Shown: positions 8,190 to 19,477 of the stretch, one piece after another
How the letters are laid out: each line of letters begins with the position of its first letter
Numbering within the stretch: the stretch's first letter is position 1
Notes under the pieces: generated by a model
What the model was told of the DNA's origin: nothing
The model's input: only the letters and a program-made list of their open reading frames with translations
Database searches by the model: none
Translations under genes and position numbers: made by a program
NCBI GenBank assembly: GCA_934045075.1
Contig: OW203737.1
Coordinates: forward strand, 2,562,001-2,626,000
DNA from: Yponomeuta sedellus
Taxonomy: Eukaryota; Arthropoda; Insecta; Lepidoptera; Yponomeutidae
Direction of reading: 5' to 3'
Length of the DNA: 64,000 nucleotides

Positions 8190-10785
8190 TGTAGTTTTTT
8201 TTTTTTTTTAAATACAACTTGTTTCCACGGACGCGGGGTCCGTGCCTTTTGTTGTCTGTTACATTATGTCTGTTCATTGTCCCTTTCTCTCCATACTCCA
8301 TTTGTACAGTTTAGTACAGGTGGTATTGTACACACACGTTGTTTCAGCTAATGTTAGTATTAATATAATTTTACGGCTAGTGTTAGTAATTTTTTTTTTT
8401 TTATTTTATTTTTTTTTTTCACTTTCTTGCTTTTTTAGGATTTTAGATAGCCTTTTTTTTGTTTTTTTGTTTCGTGGCGCAGTAAGTGTTTTTTTTTTCC
8501 CACTTTCTATTTGTATTGAGTTGGTTACAAGAGTTGGTTATTACAGTTGGTTACGACATTCTCTTTTACTGCTCGTCCGCTTCTGCCACGGTTTCCGCGC
8601 CTACCCATTCCTCGTCAGTTCCGCTATTTGAACGGCCACCTCGGAATCGCATTTTCGCATTGCCATTTTCAGGTTATGCTCCGCAATTGTTTTGTTTTTG
8701 GCACCCGTCGCTCTTTTTACGAAGCGGCCAACCGCGTCTTCGCCGTCGTCGGTGTAGTATGTGCAGCTGGTCGTGTGCCGCGATACTGCTACAACCGCAT
8801 GTGGGACGCTGTCGTGTATTTTGAGCCGGCTTGCGTTTGCCCTTATCACGATAACCGACTCGCTTGTTAGACCCTGAGCCTCGTGTATGGTAAGGGCGCG
8901 TGACCCCGAGCCTGACCCGAATCCCTGGTTGATGAGGGACTTTTTCTCCTCCTGGGTGTGTACCAGGAATAGAGTGTTCGGCAGGTTGTGGGGTATTTGC
9001 GCGCCGGAGTACCTCTTCAGCTCGAGGGAACGTACTCGACGTACTGACGAGTACATTCCAGGGTAAACCTCGCTTAGGGCGTACGCTACATCCATGGGGT
9101 TCCGGTGTGTGCATGACCACTGCTCGCTGATGTTCGCTAGCAGGTTCGGGCGGTTGTACCTTAGCTGGAATAGGTTCTGTCGGTCAATGAACGGCAGCTG
9201 GTTCACATCTCCGATGAGGACAATTTCGCTGGCACCTAGCAACTGAGTCGCCATTACTATGGCCCCAAAGTGGTTCATCAGAGCTTCGTCGACCAATAGA
9301 CGGTTGCATCCTCCGGGCTCTTTTGAACCATTTACTAGAATTGAGGCCATAGTGCGCACCTTGGTTTTCGATGCGCTCTCTATGCGTCGGCCTAGGCTCT
9401 CTTTTAGGTCGTTAGCGGCTTCAGTTGTACTGGTAACTGCTACGTCGTTCTCCCCATCGAAGTTGTTCACCACCCATCTCGTTTTGCCACATCCCGGGAC
9501 TCCATTTATCCAGCGGATCTTAGGCACCCTCCAAGTGTCCAGTGCTGATTCGAGTCCGAGCGTTCCTGAGACTATGTCGGCCATGTTAAGGATCTTATCC
9601 TCCAGCATTATCTTGGTGCACCGGGCGGTTACCACGATTGGATCGTTTTGCGGTGTAGCGTACTTCACTTTGCCGGTCCTCCGTGTCTCACCGTCGTCGA
9701 GAGCCACGAAGCGGTCCAGCGAAGATCTTGAGTCGCTCAGAATGTTAGCCGTGCCCATCTTTGATTCTCTAACCATTCTCACAGCTCTGTAGAGTGCATA
9801 CATTTCCGACTGGAAGACAGTGTTGTGAGGCTCTAGACGAAAGGTGGAGTACTTGGACTCCCTGCCGTTTACCCACAATGTTAGGGCAGCGCCTACTTTC
9901 CCTTCTATTTTGCTGCCGTCGGTGTAGATGTGAGCACCGGTTACATTTAGGGTCTTCAGGGTTGCGGGGTCCATGTCGTCGAGGCGCTCATACTCGGTTG
10001 TTGTGAGTAGGGCTGGGTGGGGATTGTGTTGATGGCCGACTTTGCCTTCTATCGCTCTGCCTGGTGGTATAAAGTCCTCTGAGTGTCCCTTTTTCACCTT
10101 ATACAGTGTACCCGCTTCGAGGATCCTGAGGTCTAGGGGCAGTTGGCCAGACAAGACAAGTGCCGATGTCAGAGACACCGTGCGGTATGCTTTGGTGATC
10201 TTCTGCGCGAAGCCTCTCTGCAGCGAGTCTAACTGGTTCCGGATAGACAGTTTCTCCGCTGCAGCGTGCCATGCGCCTGCTGCATACAACACGCTTGGCT
10301 CTATCACCGACACGTATATTGTCCTGATGATCTCCCCGTTCAGTCCCCAAGTCACTTTCGCTGCGCACGCTAGTTGTTTATAGATGTCCGCGGCTTTTTT
10401 GCAGATGGCGGCTACGTGCGAGTTGAAAGTGAGCTTGCAGTCGATTATAAGACCCAGCAGCTTGATCTCCTTGACGAGCTCTATTCTGCGGCCCGACATG
10501 TGGATTTCGGGGGTGTCGTATTTCAGTTTCTTCGTTATCACCATCGCGTTGGTCTTGTGCGCGGCGAAGTTTAACTTGTTTTCGACACCCCATTCCACTA
10601 CGGCCTTTAGAGTCTCGTCGGCTGCTTCTTGCAGGGTGCTGACTGCATGGGCGGAGAAAACCAGGACGACATCGTCCGCGAAGGCCTGACAGTGTACCCC
10701 TTTACTAGCCATTTTTTGTAGGAGTGGGTCTAGGATTAGCTTCCAGAAGGTCGGTCTGTCGCTGTATGAACCTTGTCATGCTCTT
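8190..10785 (-). mobile_element. 5'-truncated LINE encoding RT-RNase H-viral helicase
   Basis: A minus-strand retrotransposon remnant. Its 3' side (low coordinates) is a long T-rich stretch on the plus strand, which is A-rich on the coding strand, with a run of T near 8195-8210. The coding part is 8601-10712. Upstream of 10712 the same frame continues with FWKLILDPLLQ and then meets a stop at the degraded PQGS-type motif near 10775. This indicates 5' truncation within the reverse transcriptase. Confidence 0.65.
8601..10712 (-). CDS. Retrotransposon polyprotein: RT C-terminus, RNase H, SF1 viral-type helicase
   Basis: A 703-residue open frame. Residues 1-250 are the C-terminal half of a non-LTR reverse transcriptase, with catalytic FADD at 11-14. 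Residues 260-330 are an RNase H-like core (D265 in YTDGS, E303, D327), but its last part is missing. Residues 400-660 form a superfamily 1 helicase of the alphavirus-like RNA virus type: Walker A GVPGCGKT at 404-411, Walker B LLVDEA at 472-477, motif III IGDVNQLPF at 500-508, motif V TIHEAQGL at 608-615 and motif VI VAVSRH at 641-646. All helicase motifs look intact. I recall helicase capture by lepidopteran retrotransposon polypeptides being reported. The start is arbitrary because the frame is open upstream. Confidence 0.8.
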   Translation of the reverse strand: MASKGVHCQAFADDVVLVFSAHAVSTLQEAADETLKAVVEWGVENKLNFAAHKTNAMVITKKLKYDTPEIHMSGRRIELVKEIKLLGLIIDCKLTFNSHVAAICKKAADIYKQLACAAKVTWGLNGEIIRTIYVSVIEPSVLYAAGAWHAAAEKLSIRNQLDSLQRGFAQKITKAYRTVSLTSALVLSGQLPLDLRILEAGTLYKVKKGHSEDFIPPGRAIEGKVGHQHNPHPALLTTTEYERLDDMDPATLKTLNVTGAHIYTDGSKIEGKVGAALTLWVNGRESKYSTFRLEPHNTVFQSEMYALYRAVRMVRESKMGTANILSDSRSSLDRFVALDDGETRRTGKVKYATPQNDPIVVTARCTKIMLEDKILNMADIVSGTLGLESALDTWRVPKIRWINGVPGCGKTRWVVNNFDGENDVAVTSTTEAANDLKESLGRRIESASKTKVRTMASILVNGSKEPGGCNRLLVDEALMNHFGAIVMATQLLGASEIVLIGDVNQLPFIDRQNLFQLRYNRPNLLANISEQWSCTHRNPMDVAYALSEVYPGMYSSVRRVRSLELKRYSGAQIPHNLPNTLFLVHTQEEKKSLINQGFGSGSGSRALTIHEAQGLTSESVIVIRANASRLKIHDSVPHAVVAVSRHTTSCTYYTDDGEDAVGRFVKRATGAKNKTIAEHNLKMAMRKCDSEVAVQIAELTRNG

Positions 10786-11379
10786 GTCATACTCCTGCAG
10801 TTTCACTGTGCTACTCTGCACGGTCAATGAACCGTGCGGCCTAGCCAAACTGTATTACCATTGTTACACCGGCATTGCCACTTTGTGAACTAAATAACCC
10901 ACGAAATCCAATCGGAATCTAAATTTAATTTCACTTTCAGTATTCAAACTCCGTAGCCGCCTACACGCAACTATTTCAGAACATTATCTGCAGCACGCCA
11001 GCCGAAGCGTTGTGCTAAAATATAAACAGTGTGCAACTAACACAAATAAATATCTCCCAATATCGTTGATCTAAAACGAGCTCGTTGCATAATTCGAAGT
11101 TAATTTCAATGTTTCGAGCTGGGGCTTTCATAAATTCTTTCACACGGGAAATGACTAGAGCCATCTAGGGCAAGCTGAAATGTTTTAGGCTGCCTGCAAG
11201 AAATGGCTGTTGAAATAAGTTCGCCTTTGCACGTAATTTTCATCGCACGTTACTTATGTTTTTATTTATGTTAATGTTTTTTTTGTGTATATTCAACAAG
11301 TATAACAAGCAGGTAAATCAATTTATTAGAAATTGTTTTTCAATATTACACTATTTTTATTTTTAATGCACTAACCCGT
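10786..11379. other. No gene seen
   Basis: Non-coding AT-rich stretch upstream of the truncated LINE, with no recognisable feature. Confidence 0.5.
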
Positions 11380-11612
11380 GCTAAGGAACAAATTTAAAAA
11401 CCTATTTAGAGGCTAAAAATACCTAAATAAATAATTGTAAAATACGTAATACAGAGAATATTGTAAAGAGGTTCGAAATTTCACTGATGCCGTGAGTCGC
11501 CCATTGGCTCAATTGGTAGAGCGCTGGTACGGATAGCCAGAGGTTGCGGGTTCGAATCCCGGCATGGGTGAAAATTTTTAGCCTCTAAATAGGTTTTTAA
11601 ATTTGTTTTTCA
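11380..11612 (+). repeat. SINE family A copy flanked by inverted tail pieces
   Basis: The tRNA-like head (TTGGCTCAATTGGTAGAGCG, B box GGGTTCGAATCCC) lies at about 11500-11570. It is followed by the family A tail AGCCTCTAAATAGGTTTTTA. The same tail occurs inverted just before it at 11390-11420 (TAAAAACCTATTTAGAGGCT), making a potential hairpin with the head in the loop. Confidence 0.6.
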
Positions 11613-11799
11613 ATAGTTTCGGAAACAGACATGACTGTTTCTTTGCAGCCAAATAAAGTTTATTTTTATAGTCTAACTTCATAAAAATGAAAAGGAAATT
11701 TCTTAAATAAAATTATTTTTCAAAACTTTGATTTCATTTGAAACATATAAAACGCTTATAAGAAATGTGTAAAGCGCGCTGTGTCGAGAAGGCTACTAT

Positions 11800-12032
11800 A
11801 CCGTCCCATGACTACCGCTAGAGGGATTTTTTCTAGCGCTTTCGTGGTTAAGGCACGCTAAATCGTTGTGTCATATTGTATTAGCAGTCGATAAGCCACG
11901 TTAGAGACCTTATGGGCGGCTCGATAACTTCGTTCAGTAATGCCCGCAGCTGTCTTACAATCCTCCGCCCACACGGCCTTCGCCCTCGTGAGGAAGAGAC
12001 CCGTACCCCAGCAGTGGGGACATACAAAGATA
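11800..12032 (+). repeat. 5S-like SINE, 5' truncated
   Basis: Matches the body of the 4478-4842 repeat from GTCCCATGACTACCGCTAGA to CAGCAGTGGGGACATACAAA. The 5S-like head is missing. Confidence 0.6.
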
Positions 12033-13062
12033 TCATTATCATCAAAATAAGATAATAAGTACCCGTTACCGGCGTGCGTGCCCGCAACGACTACTGAACG
12101 TGGATGAAGCGAAGGTGATCTGTCAGGAGCATGGCAAGCGGCAGTCCCTCTGATCTCTGCCACCCCTCTGGGATACAAGCGTGAGGTTACGTTATCTTTT
12201 GAAACACAAAGTTAAACTAAATTATCTTTTCTTAATCTAAGGGTGACCTTAACTAAGGATCCTGATATGCAGTGGAGTTCAAAAGTCAGTTACTGAGTGT
12301 AAGAAAGCATTTTCTACGTAACATTACTTGTAATAACATGATGGTATCTGGCATAAACAAATGGAAAAGCTCATTAGTCAGTACAGTCGCCAGCAGATCA
12401 ACATGACCTTTGCAAAATCGCCCGTAACGGAATCGAGTAAGGTTGATATTAAAACAACAAAACAGCCTGTCTAACTCGCGCACTGAAGATTTCATGCCAC
12501 TTTATAATAGGTACTTTAAAAAAATGTTTAGTTTTTTTTATTTACTAACCAGTAATTGGTAGGTTTTCATTATATAGTAGTCACTTTATGCCATAGATTT
12601 CGAGAATGGGCTACAATCTTTCCACCTATATGACTTTACGCCTAAATAAGTGTTTTACTTAAATATACTTAACCTACTTAAGCAGTTTTTGTGGTCGACT
12701 GTACTCAGGATCTAGGGCAAGCGGATTTACAATACGATATTTCTTTAACATAGTAAACATTATTATTTACTTTAGTAGGCATCTTTTCACGGACCAAGAT
12801 AAGAAGATAAGATACTAATTATGGTTATCAACTTTGAACTCTATTTGTGCACAAAACATTATCGTTGCTATGTTGGCAATTTATTCATAACGTAATACAA
12901 TTTATAATTACTACTTATTAAACTAAGTCAGGATCCGGGAAGTAAGTGCATCCGGAAATTTCGAAAGAAATTTCTTTCTTTCTTTCTAACTTTCTTGGCT
13001 GGTGATGACGACGATGGAGAAATAAAACTTGGGTTACTATCGAGCTATTCATCGATATCCAC
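12033..13062. other. No gene seen
   Basis: AT-rich non-coding DNA. A short simple TTTC run lies near 12970-12990. No domain or RNA feature is recognisable. Confidence 0.5.
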
Positions 13063-13365
13063 CCTCGTATGTCCCCACTGCTGGAGCACTTGTCTCTTCC
13101 TGCATTGCAGGCAGTTTAGGCCATACTCCGCCACGGTGACCAATTCCGTGTTGGTGGAGGATTGTAAGACAGTGGCAGGCCTTACTGTTAGAATTTATCA
13201 AGCTGCCCATAAGGCCTGTGACATGGCTTAAAGACTGCCATGACAGGCTGCGACGATGGCTTAACGTGCCTTACGAAGCACGGAAGCGCTCGGAAAAATG
13301 CCACTAGCGGTTGCCACGGGATGGTCACCCATCCTGCACCTGACCGCGCCTGTTGTTTGTGTATA
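13063..13365 (-). repeat. 5S-like SINE copy, minus strand
   Basis: Reverse-complement match to the 4478-4842 family: starts GTATGTCCCCACTGCTGGAG and runs to the inverted 5S-like box C (GGTCACCCATCCTGCACCTG) and part of box A. Confidence 0.65.
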
Positions 13366-13650
13366 CCGTAGTTTATTTTGTCAGTGAAAACTATTTAAGT
13401 ACCTGTTTCATTATGTATGCATACTACGTCATTCTATTCTATATACTAACTATTACCTTATATTACATATAAGAATTCTATTCAGCATGGTATTCCCATG
13501 GTTGCACCACACCGCGGTGTGTAGCGCTCGCGGAGCACCTGGCACTGACTGAAAATCAGCACTGAAGGCTTACCCATCTGAGTCAGTTGCCGTTTATAGC
13601 GGCAGTGACACGACGTGACCTTTAGTGTTCTTTTCTTTTTTTTATGTTAT
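13366..13650. other. No gene seen
   Basis: Short non-coding stretch without recognisable content. Confidence 0.4.
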
Positions 13651-13654
13651 TTAG

Positions 13655-13885
13655 TCGTTGTTGTCGTCGTCAGGCTATACTAGTCAGCCCTCCCCTAAAG
13701 AGCGCCACGTTGTGCTATCATAGGGGCTAATGCCCATAATCCCCACGCTGGGCATGCGGGTTGGGGATCGCAGTTTGGTGGAATTGTACTGCAGGGGGCG
13801 CTGCTGCCCACCCCCCGGATTGTGTTCCTTAGTCGCCTTTTACGACACCCGCGGGAAGAATTTGGGTTGGTGACCACACAGCAAT
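13655..13885 (-). repeat. LINE 3'-terminal repeat, family L (GCCCAGCGTGGGGATTATGG)
   Basis: Shares ATCCCCAACCCGCATGCCCA / GCCCAGCGTGGGGATTATGG (minus-strand sense) with 17755-18005, 21570-22880 and 48195-48450. In the best copy the minus strand ends with a reading frame WRSLGEGYVQQW before a stop and a GAC simple tail. This is the lepidopteran endonuclease-RT C-terminus, so I read the family as LINE 3' ends or a SINE that shares that end. Confidence 0.55.
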
Positions 13886-14639
13886 GTGTTATTTAGTAAT
13901 GTGTTTTAATTTTGCTTTGTTATTGTGGCGTGTTTACTGTGGCTATAATAATTGTTTTTCTTTCTTTCTTTTCTTTCTTGTTGCTATCGAGCTATTTATA
14001 GGTCTGAAAGATCTCAAATACGCATAAAAGCTGAAGGTTTTGTAAAGAAAACCCCACAAGCACTTAATAAAGTTCGGAAAGCTTTATACTACTATAAACT
14101 GATACATCAACTGGAGAAAAAACATAAACATCGACACAGTAAGCCTGTGACCCATCAAAAGTTCAGTTTGGTTCGTGGTCCAAGAGGTTTCTCGAAGTGA
14201 CCGATACTGGACCGACGATCGGTAGGTGGGAGTGTGGCGAGCACATGTCAACTCTGCGCGCGCACTACGAACTCCAACATTCCTGCATCGCGCAATCAAA
14301 GTGTTTCAATGACATACCATAAATATAACTTCCGACTAACAATAGTTGGACCGGTCGTCCCCAGGCATACGATCTGCCTGGCGGGAAATTTCCCTTTAAA
14401 ACGGAAGAGCACGATCACCCGCTCTTCCCTATAGGAGTGGCCTGGGGCAGATGGCTAGCAGTGGCTGAATGACGATGGCCGAGAACAGAGGCAGGTGATA
14501 TACCTTGGGGAAGGGGCTATGTCCAGCCGCAGTATAGGCTTATTTATGATTGGCCGCAAAAACGTAGGAATACTTCGAAGAAAGCAAAACCAAGTAAACG
14601 AAACAAAATCAAACTAAAGGAAATCAAAGTATCCGAGGT
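13886..14639. other. No gene seen
   Basis: Has a TTTC simple run near 13958-13980 and an 82-codon open frame (13952-14200) without recognisable motifs, which I do not consider a gene. Confidence 0.4.
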
Positions 14640-14920
14640 ATTCAAATACCTACCTCACCGCTTGAAATGGCCATTGAAGATTAGCGATCTTTATACTTTT
14701 AGGGTATTTTGGGATCGCATTAGTTATAGTAGCAATACCACTCGCTAACGGTGAAGGAAACCCTCCAGAGGAAACCTCCGAGTCTAAGGTGTTCACCTAC
14801 CTCACCGCTTGAAATGGTTAATCCGTGGTGGGCACGCGTGGTAATTAAGCCCATACTCTCTCTTTCTGAGAGAAGGCTTATGCCCTGCAGTGGGACGTAT
14901 TACAGGCTATGTATTATATA
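14640..14920 (+). repeat. Lepidopteran dispersed repeat (GAGAAGGCTTATGCCCTGCA)
   Basis: Contains two tandem versions of the motif CCTACCTCACCGCTTGAAATGG and ends GGCTTATGCCCTGCAGTGGG plus an ACGTATTACAGGCT tail, the usual end of a very common lepidopteran repeat. Pieces of the family lie at 605-720, 3300-3420 and 18150-18330. Confidence 0.5.
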
Positions 14921-15321
14921 TAGGTTGCTACATAAAATATATTATATGGCGACCTACTTTGACATATCATTTTAAGAGATGTATTAGCGAAGGGGAAGAT
15001 GAAAATACCCGGAACCGGCCTGCGTGCAAGCAACGGTGGTCTGTCAGGATCGTGGCAAGTGGCAGTTCCTGGTCTCTGCCTATCCCTCTGGGATACAGTG
15101 AGGTTATGTTACATGTATTATTTATATAGCAAACCAAATGTAGTATGAATATGACCATGAGGTTATACAAGGAAGCCTCTATTTCAAAATGCGAATACTT
15201 TTAAAGCGTACCCTAAATCCCGCGTAAGTTTATAACTTGTACCACCCCCTTCTGCGCCGCGGAAGCTCCTATTTTACAACACCCAAGCCCAGTGACCTGG
15301 ATGTCCAGCTAACAAAACCCC

Positions 15322-15640
15322 ATAAACCGCCCGGCGATAATTAATGACGGACTTACGTCACTTTTGGCTTTACGACCGGTGTTTGACTGACATCTTTGTT
15401 TTGGGCGCGTTTGTACATTGCGACCTGGAAACGCCTGCTGTTAACTCGAGTGTCGTAAAAAATATGCAGCTCTATTAGCAAAGAATTTTTTTTTTATTCT
15501 TTAAGATTTCGAGCAAAATGTCCAACTAAAGAATCTCCATAAACCTGCCGGTGATAATTAATGACGTGTTTATTTAGGGCGCGTTTAGAGTATGGGACCT
15601 GAAAATGCCTGCTGTTGACTCGAATATTGTTTGACGCACG
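15322..15640. repeat. Direct duplication of a 100-130 bp segment
   Basis: The motif CGGCGATAATTAATGACGGA ... CTGCTGTTAACTCGAGT at 15334-15455 recurs as CCGGTGATAATTAATGACGT ... CTGCTGTTGACTCGAAT at 15548-15630. Both include GGGCGCGTTT and CCTGAAAATGCC / CCTGGAAACGCC. The copies have diverged and are about 210 bp apart. No gene is recognised. Confidence 0.5.
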
Positions 15641-15904
15641 CAGATCGAGGAATGGAGTGCATTGTTTGTCTTCATTTTTCTTGATTGCCTCGTTCTTCTT
15701 AGGGTGTTAATAAAAGCGCCGGCTTCCAGGCTGGACTTGAGTTTGCCATCGTAGTAAAAGGATTTGGCAATCAGTGGTTGGAACTCGCTGATTGGTGCCC
15801 AGGGTACGCCAGACGTATGGTTCACTGAGTACGTCAGTCGGGGAGACTCCTTTCATGCACCCGTGAGGCTATGTGTACAATATCAACCCTTGAGATACCG
15901 GTAC

Positions 15905-16385
15905 CACAGGTACTCCACCACGGATGGCAAATCCGGGTTGGTAGAGGATTGTAAGACAGTGGCGGGCCTTCTGTCAAGCCGCCCATGACTCATGCCCATG
16001 AGTCATGGGCGGCTTGATAACTTCTGGAGAGAAGGCATTGTATAGAGGCATTGTGCCGCCGAAGCGCTCGTGGCCTAGTCGAACTGAGTGATTGGAATCA
16101 ATCACTCGAGTTAAGCAACAACAGGCGCGGTCAGGTGCTGGATGGGTCATCGTCCCGTTACTACCGCTAGTGGCATTTTTTTCCGAGCGCTTCACAAGGC
16201 ACGTTAAGCCGTGGGTGCCGCCTGTCATGTAATGGCAGTCGTTAAACCATGTCAGAAGCTCGCACTAACGGCTTAACGGTAGCGGCAGTCACGGGACGGT
16301 CACCCATCCTGCACCTGACCTCGCCTGTTGTTGCTTAACTCAAGTGATTGATTCTTATCACTCGGTTCGACTAGGCTAAGAACGT
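15905..16385. repeat. Rearranged 5S-like SINE copies
   Basis: Three pieces of the 5S-like SINE lie in alternating orientation: a minus-strand 3' piece (15905-15990), a plus-strand head and body (16047-16255) and a minus-strand head (16258-16380). The last two are head-to-tail inverted, so the box A/box C region appears once on each strand within 350 bp. Confidence 0.6.
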
Positions 16386-16549
16386 ACATTTGTAGTAGGT
16401 ACAATGAGCCCAGTTGAGCGAACGGACAATCCAGGACAGAAAATCCTGGAGTAAAAGAACGAGGAGAGTCGACCCCAAATAATGGGATGAGGCGGGGGCA
16501 GAGAAGAAGATTGTTATACAATTGTTTGCACGAACTTGGCGATTTTATT

Positions 16550-16730
16550 TCATTGCCGTTTTGAAGCCCCGGCTTAGCCCGGCTGGGGCAAAACAAAAAC
16601 TCCAGGTCTTGGATGTTTACATGTTTGTGATGTCGTTGTTTGTGGTTCCCACGACACAGGGTATCCTAATGTGGGGCCAGAAGCAATGTATGTATGTGCC
16701 TGTATGTAAATTTTATGTTATGTTAAGTCT
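16550..16730 (+). repeat. SINE family B copy, 5' truncated
   Basis: Keeps the B-box end (CCGGCTGGGG), the AAAACTCCAGGTCTTGGATG linker and the full family B tail (CCACGACACAGGGTATCCTA ... GTAAATTTTATGTTATGTT). Confidence 0.65.
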
Positions 16731-17092
16731 CAGCCCGCACAAACCTTCAAAGCGCCAATAGTATAAAAAAAACAGGTTACGTGAACGGTCTTATCTGCTA
16801 TTTTAGTGTAACGCAGTAACATAATTAAGGCCCTGATATACCGCCGCTTCCAATGAGAATCGAATTAACAACCTCCGAAATAGTAGGTAATCAGTTGGCA
16901 TAGTAAAATTCTTAATTAAGCATGTATAATTAATATATTTCTGAAATAATTTTGACTTGTTTGTACATCTACTTCCTTCTCCAATGTATAGCTCCAGTCC
17001 GTCCAAAGGATGTCTGGAAGAGATAACTTTTAGTGATAAGTCCGCCGTCTGTAATTTTAGGTTAAGAAATGTCTGTGTAATCTCCTATATAA
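16731..17092. other. No gene seen
   Basis: AT-rich non-coding stretch between two family B SINE copies. Confidence 0.4.
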
Positions 17093-17280
17093 CATAACAT
17101 TTACATACTAACACATAAGTACATTGCTTCTGGCCCCACACTAGGATACCCTGTATCGTGGGTATCAGAAACAGCGACATCACAAACTTGTAAAGATCCA
17201 AGACCTGGGGTTTTTTTTTGTCCCCAGCCGGGGATCGAACCCGGGACCTCTTGCATGGTAGGTCAGACAGACGTGAAATC
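17093..17280 (-). repeat. SINE family B copy, minus strand
   Basis: Reverse complement of the family B consensus: tail at 17093-17160, linker, then B box (GGGATCGAACCCGGGACCTC) at about 17225-17245. Confidence 0.65.
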
Positions 17281-17519
17281 GCTAGCTCAACAAGGCATCT
17301 AAATGCTACCTTGTGACATTTTTATGCTTCATTTTATGGAATCATTGAACACATTGACCAATCGATACTCCAAAAGCCAAGGCGCGAAAGCGTAGGCCCC
17401 AAACCAAATACCTATAAGGATCGAGCTTGTTTCGTAATCCGTCATCGTTGCCACGAAAAATTGAGGCCAAGCACGGCGGGTTTCTTTGAATGCAAAATCT
17501 TAAAAAGCATCACGACGAT

Positions 17520-17605
17520 TGACGGCCTCGGTGGTGGCGTAGCGGTTTGGCACGCTGACTGCAAAACCGAAGGTCTCGGGTTCGATCCCCGGCCGGGTTA
17601 AACTA
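17520..17605 (+). repeat. tRNA-like SINE head
   Basis: GGTGGCGTAGCGGTTTGGCA (A-box-like) followed by GGGTTCGATCCCCGGCCGG (B box). No matched acceptor stem is seen and A/T-rich sequence follows, so it is a retroposon head rather than a tRNA gene. Confidence 0.45.
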
Positions 17606-17754
17606 GAAAATGAACTTTTCTAATATATCTCGGGTCTTGGATATAGGTAATCTAAGTATTTTTTGTTTTAAATCTATCGTCGAGTTAGCACCTATAACAC
17701 AAGTCATTTAGTTGTAGGTACTTAGTATGGGGCTAACGAGATCTGTGTATACAT

Positions 17755-18005
17755 ATGTCGTCAGGCTATACTAGTCCACTGCTGGACATAGCCCTCCCCT
17801 AAAGAGCGCCACGTTGTGCTATCATAGGAGGTAATGCCCATAATCCCCACGCTGGGCATGCGGGTTAATGGGGATGGCAGTTCGCTGGAATTGTACTGCA
17901 GGGGGCACTGCTGCCCACCCCCGGTTTGAGTCCCGTAGTTGCCTTTTACGACACCTGTGGGAAGAATTGGGTTGGTGCTATTCTCTAGGCCGACACCACA
18001 CAGCA
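17755..18005 (-). repeat. LINE 3'-terminal repeat, family L
   Basis: Near full-length copy on the minus strand. The frame at 17761-18021 ends WRSLGEGYVQQW and a stop, matching the LINE endonuclease-RT C-terminus, preceded by the GTCGGCCTAGAGAATAGCAC block shared by all copies. Confidence 0.55.
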
Positions 18006-18172
18006 ACTGTGTATATGTCAATGAATATTTATTTATTAGTTATTTATTTATTTATCAGTTATTTGTACTGCAGATTTCGAAGAAACTTACTGTGACACAC
18101 ACGAGTGAAAGTGCTACCAAGTTTTTTTATGCCGCATATGGGCCTCCCGCTGCAGGGCACAGGCCTTCTCTC

Positions 18173-18204
<32 letters not shown>

Positions 18205-18394
18205 TATCCATGGAAGAAATTACCACGCCTGCCCATCGCTGATTGGCAATTTCAAGCGCTGACGTAGTTGAACACCAGACAATTAGGTTTCCTTACCATG
18301 TTTTCCTTCACGGTTGGCGAGTGGTATTGTTACTTTAAATACTAGGATCCCAAAAATATCGCAAAAATATAAAAATCACAAAAAATATAGGTGG
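18006..18394. other. (GA)n microsatellite and repeat scrap; no gene
   Basis: A (GA)n run lies at about 18174-18205. Around 18240-18330 the minus strand carries the GGAAAACATGGTAAGGAAACC-type scrap common in the window. Confidence 0.5.
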
Positions 18395-18655
18395 AGGGTG
18401 GTGGAGGATTGTAAGACAGTGACGGGCCTTACTGTCAGAAGTTATCAAGCCGCCCATAAGGCCTCTGACACGGCTTAACTACTACCATTATATGACAGCC
18501 GGCACCTACGGCTTAACGTGCAAGCACGGAAGCGTTTGGAAAAATGCCACTAGCAGAAGTCACGGGACGATGACCCATCCTGCATCTGACCGCGCCAGTT
18601 GTTGCTTAACTCAAGTGATTGATTCCAATAACCCGGTTCGACTAGGCCATGGACA
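18395..18655 (-). repeat. 5S-like SINE copy, minus strand
   Basis: Runs from GGTGGAGGATTGTAAGACAG through the body to the inverted box C/box A region and CCCGGTTCGACTAGGCCATG. Confidence 0.6.
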
Positions 18656-19477
18656 CTCTACAAAACATCTCATTATGTATACTCGCGGTCTGAAAATGTT
18701 TACCATCTTAAGGTTGGTAATTGCATGCACAAATCCATGCCACATGGTCGATGATATTATGTGATTTGATTAGGCATAGAGCATAGAAGAAGCAATAGAG
18801 ATTCACCCAAGCGAGGTTGCCATGGTTTTACAATCAATTTCTATTATTTCAATCCTAGTATTTTTGATAATGTCATTGTATAAAATTCAATTATGTCAAC
18901 TTTTAAATAAAGAAAAGAGTTTTATCATCAAAACGTCATGAATACTCTTTTTGTTAGAATCGATGCTACAACTATTAAAAAGTAATACGTACCTAGATAT
19001 AGCATTTTAGACTTTACTGCACACAGTGTGCTAAAGAATCTAATTTGAAAACTATAAACATATTTAGACCGCGACCGTACACGAAAACGCCTTAAGTCAT
19101 AAAGCCAAAAGAGGCAATCTGTGGAACTTCTTTTTGTCGCCAATCTTAGGCCAAAGCCACCGCGATCATAAAACGTCAATCATAATGTCGCTCTGGTTGT
19201 AAAGTCATAGGCCTCAAAACAACAGCTCATATACTTCAAGGGGAACGTCCAAAAGTTCAGTTCATCCACTACAACTTGCTCCTCACCGCCGTCATGTTTG
19301 CACCCTATTGCAGGGGCACAGAGTACATTATTAAACTGTACAGGGGCCTTCTTATTGTGATCATTCTTTAGGCTGTGACCCACGCATTTTGTGGTCTCAA
19401 GTGTCGTGTGGGATTGATCATCGATGGATGTGTCCGATTCTGAGTTCAGACTATTCTTGTTCAAATATATTATTTTC
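18656..19477. other. No supportable gene
   Basis: AT-rich. A 94-codon minus-strand frame (19180-19464) has no motif I recognise and no support from context. Confidence 0.4.

Noticed and set aside
13952..14200. 82-codon open frame with a basic C-terminus
   Set aside because: Starts inside a TTTC simple run and shows no known motif.
19180..19464. 94-codon minus-strand open frame
   Set aside because: No recognisable domain, no neighbouring gene structure, length within chance for this base composition.
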